A DNA stretch of 64,000 bases from Streptomyces sp. YIM 130001 (GTDB taxonomy: Bacteria; Actinomycetota; Actinomycetes; Streptomycetales; Streptomycetaceae). A model generated the notes under the pieces. It worked only from the letters and a program-made list of their open reading frames with translations, ran no database searches and was not told the origin of the DNA. Positions 58,929 to 64,000 of the stretch are shown here, piece by piece. The position numbers and the translations under genes were made by a program. Positions within the stretch are counted from its first letter, which is position 1. Every line of letters starts with the position of its first letter. The stretch is from positions 79,363 to 143,362 of the forward strand of contig NZ_KZ984567.1 in assembly GCF_003574445.1 (NCBI RefSeq), read 5' to 3'.

Positions 58929-59627
58929 ATGTCGGTACGGGAGGTGCGCGCAGGGACGGGCCCTCGCCTGGTCCGCCTGCCCGGCGTGTACGCGCCGCAG
59001 CACGACACCCGTCTGCTCCTCAAGGCGGTCGAGCACGAGGGAGCACTCGACGGTGTGCGGTTGCTCGACCTCGGCTCCGGCAGCGGAGCCCTCGCCCTGG
59101 GTGCCGCCCGCCTGGGCGCCGAGGTGACAGCGGTGGACCTCGCCTGGCGTGCCGTCCTGGCGACGCGGATCAACGCCCGCCTGGCGCGGCAGCACGTGCG
59201 GGTGCGGCGCGGCGACCTGCTCTCCGCGGTACGCGGCGAGCGCTACGAAATGGTCGTCTGCAACCCGCCCTACGTACCGTCCATGGGCCGTCCGCCGTCG
59301 AAGCACAGCCGCGCGCTCGCCTGGGACGCCGGCCAGGACGGGCGGGCCGTGCTCGACCGGGTCTGCGCGACGGCGCCCGAGGCCCTCGCACCCGGTGGCG
59401 TACTCCTTCTCGTCCACTCGGCGCTCTGCGAGCCGCAGCGCTCGCTCACGCAACTGCGGAGATCCGGGCTGACTGCCGAGGTGACCGACTGCGAGCGCAT
59501 CCCGCTGGGGCCGGTACTGCGTTCACGCCGCGACTGGCTCGAAGCGCGTGGCCTGCTGCCCACCGGCTCCCTGAACGCGGCGCCGGCCGACGAGGAACTG
59601 GTGGTGATCCGTGCCCGACGACCGTGA
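58929..59627 (+). CDS. HemK2/MTQ2-like protein methyltransferase
   Basis: The 232-residue Rossmann methyltransferase has SAM loop LLDLGSGSGALALGAARLGA and the hallmark NPPY motif in MVVCNPPYVPSMG. The NPPY motif marks N5-glutamine or N6-adenine methyltransferases. DRVCATAPEALAPGGVLLLV is the usual post-motif strand. The closest similarity in architecture is with release-factor-type glutamine methyltransferases, though the usual N-terminal domain is short. It overlaps the CDGSH gene by 17 bases. Confidence 0.86.
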   Translation: MSVREVRAGTGPRLVRLPGVYAPQHDTRLLLKAVEHEGALDGVRLLDLGSGSGALALGAARLGAEVTAVDLAWRAVLATRINARLARQHVRVRRGDLLSAVRGERYEMVVCNPPYVPSMGRPPSKHSRALAWDAGQDGRAVLDRVCATAPEALAPGGVLLLVHSALCEPQRSLTQLRRSGLTAEVTDCERIPLGPVLRSRRDWLEARGLLPTGSLNAAPADEELVVIRARRP

Positions 59628-59925
59628 GCCGAAGAATCGGACCGACCGAGAACCGCCGAAGGACCAGGCGCCGGCGGCCCGCGCCGCGCGCCGCGTATGG
59701 GCCGAGCCGGACGGTCCTCTGCTGGTCGAGGGGCCGGTGGAGTTCTGCCTGCCGGACGGAGGGACCGTCGTCTCCGACCGGTTCATGGTGGCCGTCTGCA
59801 CCTGTCGCCACAGCGCGACGTACCCGTGGTGCGACACGACCCACCGCCACCTGCGCCGCCCGGGAACCACGCGGATCGGCGCGCAGGAATCCCCGGTCGA
59901 GGAGAACGGGACAGAGGCGAACTGA
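59611..59925 (+). CDS. CDGSH iron-sulfur domain protein
   Basis: The 104-residue protein has the 2Fe-2S CDGSH motif as VCTCRHSATYPWCDTTH near residue 62, with the Gly of CDG replaced by Thr; the C-x-C-x2-S-x3-P-x-C-D-x2-H frame is intact. Members bind a labile cluster and act in redox or iron metabolism. The GTG start lies within the 3' end of the methyltransferase gene, giving translational coupling. Confidence 0.87.
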   Translation: MPDDREPKNRTDREPPKDQAPAARAARRVWAEPDGPLLVEGPVEFCLPDGGTVVSDRFMVAVCTCRHSATYPWCDTTHRHLRRPGTTRIGAQESPVEENGTEAN

Positions 59926-59928
59926 GCG

Positions 59929-61383
59929 ATGGCCGATGCTCTGACACACGCACCGTCACGCGACGGCCGTCCGCGCGAGGATCCTGCGCTGCCCTCGTCA
60001 CGCGGCCCGCTCTCGCACGCGGTCCACCACGCCCTGCGCACCTCGAGCGAGCTTCGGGACGCGGCCGAAGAGACGGTGGCTGTCGCGGACCCCTGGGGCG
60101 AGGACCTGCAGCTGGCCCTTTACCTGCTGTACGAACTGCACTACCGCGGATTCGCCGGTGTCGACGACGAACTCGAGTGGAATCCCGGCCTGTTGCGCCT
60201 GCGCCGCTCCCTCGAGAACCGTTACCTGGCAGCACTGCGCGAGTCCGTACCCGGCACGCCCACGGCAGACGCGCTCGACGGCCTGGTGGCAGCGCCCGAC
60301 CGCCGGGAACCTCCGGGACTCGGCCACCATCTCGCCCATGCGGGGACGCTCGACCAGCTCCGGGAGTACGCGGCCCTGCGCTCGCTGTACCACCTCAAGG
60401 AGGCGGACCCGCACGCATGGGTCATCCCCCGCCTCACCGGTACGGCCAAGGCGGCCATGGTGGCCGTCGAGTTCGACGAATTCGGGGCGGGCCGGGCCGA
60501 CGGGATCCACGCGCGGCTGTTCGCGGACCTGATGGACGACCTGGATCTCGACTCCCGTTACGGCTATTACGTGGACCGTGCCTCGGCCGCCATGCTCGCG
60601 AGCGTCAACCTGATGTCCCTGTTCGGCCTGCACCGGTCTCTGCGCGGCGCCCTCGTCGGCCACTTCGCCCACGTGGAGACGACCTCCTCGCCCGCTTCGC
60701 GCCGACTCGCCGCTGCGCTGCGAAGGGTCGGTGCCGGAGCGGCCGCCGTGCGGTTCTACACCGAACACGTCGAGGCCGACGCGGTGCACGAACAGGTGGT
60801 GCGCCACCAGGTGGTCGAGGGCCTCCTGGCGGACGAGCCGTGGCTGGAGGACGACGTCGGGTTCGGCATCGAGGCGACCTCACTGGTCGAGGAACGCTTC
60901 GGCGCCGAGATCCTCGGGCACTGGCGCGCGGGCAGGAGCGCTCTGTGTGACCGTCCGGCTCCGATTGGTGCCGCGGATGAGGGGTACCCGGGGCGCGTAC
61001 GAAGGCCGCACCGTCGTGCACGGGCGTCCGTCACCGAGGGGAAGGAGCCCGCCGACATGCCTGCCGGATCGAACGCGAAGCGCGAGCGCCAGTACGAGCA
61101 CATCAGGGAGGGCGCGCAGGAGCACGGGGCGTCGAAGAGCCGGGCCAAGGAGATCGCGGCCCGGACGGTCAACAAGGAACGTGCCCGCTCCGGCGAGTCC
61201 CGCACGGCCAGCCGGACCTCCACCAAGGACCCCAAGTCCGCGCCCGAACGCGGCGGACAGCGCTCCCACTCCGGCGCCGAGGGCCCCACCAAGGACCAGC
61301 TGTACGCCGAGGCCCGGAAGAAGAACATCGAGGGCCGCTCCGGGATGAACAAGAAGGAGCTGCGCAGGGCGCTCGGCTACTGA
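59929..61383 (+). CDS. Iron-containing redox enzyme joined in frame to a Rho_N-like plasmid-stabilisation protein
   Basis: One uninterrupted frame of 484 residues. Residues about 1-345 are an iron-containing redox enzyme family protein of heme-oxygenase-like fold: LYLLYELHYRGFAGVDDELEW, VEFDEFGAGRADGIHARLF and HVEADAVHEQVV supply the His and Glu metal ligands. Residues 346-376 are compositionally like a translated leader. From Met377 the sequence is a small charged protein ending KDQLYAEARKKNIEGRSG. A one-base frame shift at about 60949 would create a stop. The fusion may be real or a base-call artefact. Confidence 0.72.
   Translation: MADALTHAPSRDGRPREDPALPSSRGPLSHAVHHALRTSSELRDAAEETVAVADPWGEDLQLALYLLYELHYRGFAGVDDELEWNPGLLRLRRSLENRYLAALRESVPGTPTADALDGLVAAPDRREPPGLGHHLAHAGTLDQLREYAALRSLYHLKEADPHAWVIPRLTGTAKAAMVAVEFDEFGAGRADGIHARLFADLMDDLDLDSRYGYYVDRASAAMLASVNLMSLFGLHRSLRGALVGHFAHVETTSSPASRRLAAALRRVGAGAAAVRFYTEHVEADAVHEQVVRHQVVEGLLADEPWLEDDVGFGIEATSLVEERFGAEILGHWRAGRSALCDRPAPIGAADEGYPGRVRRPHRRARASVTEGKEPADMPAGSNAKRERQYEHIREGAQEHGASKSRAKEIAARTVNKERARSGESRTASRTSTKDPKSAPERGGQRSHSGAEGPTKDQLYAEARKKNIEGRSGMNKKELRRALGY
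60982..60987 (+). promoter_or_regulatory. SigB-type promoter element inside the joined frame
   Basis: GGGTAC at 60982-60987 is preceded by GATT (60963-60966) with a 15-base spacer. It stands 70 bases before the ATG at 61057 and could drive the small downstream protein by itself. Confidence 0.35.
61057..61383 (+). CDS. Rho_N-like plasmid-stabilisation protein (internal start)
   Basis: A 108-residue product starting at ATG 61057, with GAAGGAG nine bases upstream. It reads AGSNAKRERQYEHIREGAQEHG, AKEIAARTVNKERARSGE and the Rho_N-like KDQLYAEARKKNIEGRSG. Similar short proteins occur as stand-alone genes in streptomycetes, annotated as plasmid stabilisation proteins with unclear function. It is in frame with the redox enzyme; both fused and free forms may be made. 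Confidence 0.6.
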   Translation: MPAGSNAKRERQYEHIREGAQEHGASKSRAKEIAARTVNKERARSGESRTASRTSTKDPKSAPERGGQRSHSGAEGPTKDQLYAEARKKNIEGRSGMNKKELRRALGY

Positions 61384-61490
61384 CTGCTCCGACCGTTCGA
61401 CCACCAGGATCCCGGCCGCCGCCCGCCCCCCTCCCCCCTGGGCACACCGGCCGGAACACCCCGATTCGCTGGAGAGGAACGCTGGCCGCC

Positions 61491-61673
61491 ATGACCAACC
61501 AATCAGAGGTCCTGCGGGCGAAGCTCGCCCGGCTCAAGGCTGCGAAGAAGAAGACGGACGGCGCGGCACTCGGCCGCGACGGCCTCAAGGAAGCGGGCCG
61601 CGACGAGGGCGAGGCGGCACGCAGCGCGGAGGAGGCGGCGAAGTCCGCCCGTCGCGGCACGAAGCGCCGCTGA
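61491..61673 (+). CDS. Small basic helical protein (60 aa)
   Basis: The sequence is highly charged and Ala/Lys/Arg-rich (SEVLRAKLARLKAAKKKTDG, EAARSAEEAAKSARRGTKRR), predicted helical. GAGAGGAA lies upstream of the ATG but at a long spacing. Conserved-type small protein of unknown function in streptomycete stress loci; I could not name a family. Confidence 0.6.
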   Translation: MTNQSEVLRAKLARLKAAKKKTDGAALGRDGLKEAGRDEGEAARSAEEAAKSARRGTKRR

Positions 61674-61799
61674 CGCACCCGACCGACCTCGACGCTCGGC
61701 CGCAGGACCGGCGCCCGCCGCCCCGGTCTTCCTTGCTGCACGGGTACCGGCGTTCCGGTCCCTCGGCACCCCGAGCAGTCGTACGAAAGGAGATGGACG

Positions 61800-62048
61800 A
61801 TGCCGTCGATGCGGGAAGGCGGGCGGAACGCGGACGATCGTTCCGAGCCCGTACCCCACGATCTGCCCGACCAGCAGGCAGGCACCGAGGCGGACGGCCC
61901 GGACCACTGGGACGTGCCGGACGCCGAGGAGCCCGACCCCAAGACCCCGAACGACGACGTACCCGACACGGACGAGGCCGGCACGCGACGCCGGGGCGAG
62001 TCCGCGCCCGAGACGACGGCCCCGGAGCCGCAGGAGTCCCCCGGCTGA
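61800..62048 (+). CDS. Small acidic disordered protein (82 aa)
   Basis: The sequence is dominated by Asp, Glu and Pro (DAEEPDPKTPNDDVPDTDEA) without hydrophobic core. It is likely disordered. AAGGAGATG seven bases before the ATG is a good translation site. No family recognised. Confidence 0.6.
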   Translation: MPSMREGGRNADDRSEPVPHDLPDQQAGTEADGPDHWDVPDAEEPDPKTPNDDVPDTDEAGTRRRGESAPETTAPEPQESPG

Positions 62049-62366
62049 CCGTGCCCGTCCCCGTGCGCCGTGCGCGAGGTGAGGTGCGACCGATGCCCCG
62101 GACCGTGTCCCCCGCGACGGACATCGGAGGCCGTCGGCCTGCACCGCCCGGACAAGACGTTCCGTGGGCCGGGCTGCCGGCTGCGGCCGCTCCCCGGACG
62201 CCGCTCGACGATGGCTTCGGCGCCCGAGGTGTCGTACCTCATCCGTGGCCGGCGGACGCTTCGGTGCGGCCCGCAGTCGTTTATCTCTCGCTCGCCGGGG
62301 GACCCGCCCAGCGGTATGCACGGCCCGCGGCCCGACGCCGTCGGCCTGCCCGGAAGGAAGTGCCCC
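62049..62366. other. Intergenic region, 318 bp
   Basis: This gap precedes the DUF2180 gene. It contains GTTT at about 62278 with a weak GGTATG further downstream, but no clean promoter, repeat or gene. The frame open through it has no family-like sequence. Confidence 0.3.
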
Positions 62367-62570
62367 ATGAACTGCTACGACTGTCACCTCGCCGGCGTCG
62401 TCACCCCGGCGCTCGCCACGTGCACCTACTGCGGCGCGGGTGTCTGCCGGCAGCATCTGCACGAAGGCACGAGCGAGGTGCACGAGGTGAGCGGCACGGG
62501 GGCCGCCGGGCGCCGAGACCCCGCCCGCCGCATCACCTGCCAGGTCTGCCACTCCGCGGAACTCAGCTGA
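62367..62570 (+). CDS. DUF2180 family zinc-ribbon-like protein (67 aa)
   Basis: The protein has the DUF2180 form: MNCYDCHLAGVVTPALATC, TYCGAGVCRQHLHEG and C-terminal RRITCQVCHSAEL. Eight Cys and several His could bind zinc. GGAAGGAAG precedes the ATG. Family function is unknown; members are common in streptomycete stress regions. Confidence 0.87.
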   Translation: MNCYDCHLAGVVTPALATCTYCGAGVCRQHLHEGTSEVHEVSGTGAAGRRDPARRITCQVCHSAELS

Positions 62571-62610
62571 CGTTCCCCGCGGACTTTCCCCGCACGGCCA
62601 GGCGGTCACG

Positions 62611-62988
62611 TCAGACCGTGCCCCAGATCTCCTCGCACATCTCGACGACCACCTCGCCCGCACCGGGGTCGGCGTCGGTCGCGGGACGCACCCGGGCGCC
62701 CACATAGACGCGTTGGGGTTCGGTACCGATCACACGGCACCGGTACACAAAACCCTCGGGGAAGCGGACGAGTGACTCGTTGCGCGCGACGGACGTGTAG
62801 CGGTGCACGACGTTCGACTCGACCACCACGCCTTCGCCCGTGCTGCGTTCGGCGTCCAGGTCGCTGGACGCGCACACGGGGCACAACAGCCGCCGGAACG
62901 AGGGGGTTGCGCACCAACGACAGCGCTGAAAGATGAGACCGGCTTCGTCCTGCGCCGTCGGCGCGGCGCCGGCTTTCGTCTGGGACAC
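62611..62988 (-). CDS. DUF35 OB-fold/Zn-ribbon acyl-CoA-associated protein
   Basis: The 125-residue protein has a zinc ribbon QRCRWCATPSFRRLLCPVCASSDL and an OB-fold, the DUF35 architecture. Partners are usually SCP-x/thiolase-like proteins for acyl-CoA chain degradation; none is in the window, but the divergent gene beyond the right edge may be one. The GTG has GGGAG seven bases upstream. Its promoter region carries a copy of the operator also seen upstream of the TetR gene. Confidence 0.87.
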   Translation of the reverse strand: MSQTKAGAAPTAQDEAGLIFQRCRWCATPSFRRLLCPVCASSDLDAERSTGEGVVVESNVVHRYTSVARNESLVRFPEGFVYRCRVIGTEPQRVYVGARVRPATDADPGAGEVVVEMCEEIWGTV

Positions 62989-63053
62989 GTCTCGACTCCC
63001 CTGCACTCGGCCCGGATGCGCGACGCTCAGTGCGTCGGCCCGCCAGCACCATA

Positions 63054-63091
63054 TGGCACTCAGTGCCAGGACGTAAAGGTACCGGGTGCCA
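63054..63091. promoter_or_regulatory. Operator copy 1 (TGGCACT / AGTGCCA), DUF35 promoter
   Basis: TGGCACTCAGTGCCA (63054-63068) is a perfect palindrome. It is followed by GTAAAGGTAC and a second TGCCA at 63087-63091. The same ordered elements occur, in the opposite orientation, upstream of the TetR gene at 63915-63951. The site lies 66 bases before the DUF35 start. Confidence 0.65.
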
Positions 63092-63101
63092 CTTTGCGGA
63101 G

Positions 63102-63884
63102 TCAGTTCTCCGACAGGGTCGCCTCGATGCTCTGGATGACCCTCCACATCGGGGCGTTGCGCGGCGCCACCATCACGATCACCTCACCGTCCCCGTCGCC
63201 CCCGACAGCCTTGCGCACCACACCCGTTCCGGACGCCGACGGCGCCGCGCGTTCGGTGCGCGACGCATCCGCCCACACGTCCCGGACGAACGACAGCGCG
63301 CGGTCCACCTCCGCCTCCGGGTCCTCCTCGCCGCCCGAACGCAGCCAGGACCTGAGGCCGTTGTTGTGCGCGGCGACCACCGCGGCGGCGACCACCTCGG
63401 CCCGCAGCGAACCGTCGGCACGGTCCGCGAACCGCCGGCGCAGATAGCCGGCCAGGGCGGCCTCGTAGCGGCGCACCACGGAGAGTTCGTACGTCCTGAG
63501 TCCCGGAACCTCTCGCGTGAGGCGGTAACGCTGCACCGAGAACGCCGGGTTGGCGGTGTACATCCGCAGCACGATGCGTGCGGCGTCGCACACGGCGGCC
63601 ACCGGGTCTTCGCCCGGATTGGCCTTCAGGAACTCGGTCATGTCGTCCAGGCAGCGGTCGTGGTCGGGGAAGACCGCGTCCTCCTTCGACGGGAAGTAGC
63701 GGAAGAACGAACGCCGTCCCACCCCCGCCCGCGCCACGATGTCGTCGACCGTCGTCTGCTCGTACCCGCGCTCCGTGAACAGCTCGAACGCCGCCTGCGC
63801 GAGGGCCTCCCGCATGGGCGGTTTCACCGGTTCCGCACCCGCCTTCCCGATGCCCTTCCCGCGCCGCCTGCGCACCTCAGTCAT
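63102..63884 (-). CDS. TetR family transcriptional regulator
   Basis: The 260-residue protein has a TetR_N domain at about 24-70 (ALAQAAFELFTERGYEQTTV, VARAGVGRRSFFRYFPSKED) and a ligand-binding domain with conserved RYRLTREVPGLRTYELSVV and RALSFVRDVWADA. A TACGGT hexamer ends six bases before the ATG, so the mRNA is probably leaderless. Operator-like repeats lie at its own promoter and at the DUF35 promoter just past its stop. Acyl-CoA-type effectors are plausible by context. Confidence 0.9.
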   Translation of the reverse strand: MTEVRRRRGKGIGKAGAEPVKPPMREALAQAAFELFTERGYEQTTVDDIVARAGVGRRSFFRYFPSKEDAVFPDHDRCLDDMTEFLKANPGEDPVAAVCDAARIVLRMYTANPAFSVQRYRLTREVPGLRTYELSVVRRYEAALAGYLRRRFADRADGSLRAEVVAAAVVAAHNNGLRSWLRSGGEEDPEAEVDRALSFVRDVWADASRTERAAPSASGTGVVRKAVGGDGDGEVIVMVAPRNAPMWRVIQSIEATLSEN

Positions 63885-63914
63885 GCCGGGACCGTAGCAT
63901 CGCGAGCGCACTTT

Positions 63915-63951
63915 TGGCACTGCGTACCTTTACAGAGGGTACTGAGTGCCA
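63915..63951. promoter_or_regulatory. Operator copy 2 (TGGCACT / AGTGCCA), TetR and right-edge gene promoters
   Basis: TGGCACTGCGTACC (63915-63928) and GGTACTGAGTGCCA (63938-63951) form a 14-bp inverted repeat with two mismatched pairs and a 9-base spacer. It sits in the -35 region upstream of the TACGGT -10 (63891-63896) of the TetR gene and upstream of a possible GTG start at 63995 on the plus strand. Confidence 0.65.
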
Positions 63952-64000
63952 TAGCCTGATCCGGCAAGCCACTCGCACGAGGTGGGACCGTCCAGTGAGC

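Noticed and set aside
61742..61747. GGGTAC upstream of the small acidic protein as a third SigB-type promoter
   Set aside because: No GNNT element at the required 14-16 base spacing was found.
1..64000. Mobile element, prophage, tRNA or biosynthetic gene cluster
   Set aside because: No transposase, integrase, phage structural gene, tRNA cloverleaf, PKS/NRPS or precursor-peptide gene was recognised; the genes and codon pattern look like ordinary chromosome throughout.

Overview
The window looks like an internal piece of a Streptomyces-type actinomycete chromosome. GC content and third-codon GC are very high, GTG and TTG starts are frequent, TTA codons are almost absent, and several families typical of streptomycetes occur (SAV2177-type methyltransferase, DUF6479, DUF2180, a SigB/SigF-class sigma factor). 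No rRNA, tRNA, insertion sequence, prophage or CRISPR array was seen. I read 63 intact or partial genes, with one additional internal start.

Left part (1-10 kb): an SDR gene cut by the window edge diverges from a TetR gene, with two perfect palindromes between them. An MFS exporter, a small hypothetical gene, a MscS-like membrane protein, a DUF779 protein and a GDT1/TMEM165-type cation exporter follow; the exporter lies behind a yybP-ykoY (Mn2+) riboswitch. Next come a secreted phosphodiesterase-like protein, a methyltransferase and an arcD-arcA arginine deiminase pair. From 10.4 to 15.5 kb a five-gene ABC operon has the nikABCDE order and a Nur-like box on its promoter. A secreted GH43 enzyme lies beside it behind LacI-like palindromes.

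Middle (17-41 kb): an acyl-CoA catabolism cluster holds two complementary acyl-CoA dehydrogenases, an MDR reductase, an XRE-cupin regulator, an SDR and an enoyl-CoA hydratase. It is followed by a prolyl oligopeptidase, a hotdog thioesterase, a PIG-L deacetylase and a ProX-type betaine-binding lipoprotein. A GlnX/GlnH-like sensor pair lacks an adjacent PknG kinase. An OpuC-type betaine ABC system is split, its ATPase convergent with the permease/binding-protein operon. An alpha/beta hydrolase, a crotonase and an F420-type oxidoreductase close the section.

Right-centre (41-56 kb): a STAS anti-sigma-factor antagonist, a peptidoglycan amidase, and a 2Fe-2S ferredoxin under a cobalamin riboswitch that diverges from the B12-dependent mutA-mutB-meaB operon. 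A 3-hydroxyisobutyryl-CoA hydrolase-like gene, a Ser/Thr kinase, two secreted cell-wall-type proteins separated by a (GTCAG)n tract, and an ArsR regulator follow. The only two TTA codons seen are in the STAS and ArsR genes.

Right end (55-64 kb): a stress-flavoured stretch with a zinc alcohol dehydrogenase, a DNA glycosylase-like protein, a SigB/F-class sigma factor, DUF6479, a HemK-like methyltransferase, a CDGSH protein, a redox enzyme joined in frame to a Rho_N-like protein, small charged proteins and DUF2180. It ends with a DUF35 protein and a TetR gene whose promoters share a long operator. Eight genes have a TANNNT -10 hexamer exactly six bases before their start codon, indicating leaderless mRNAs.
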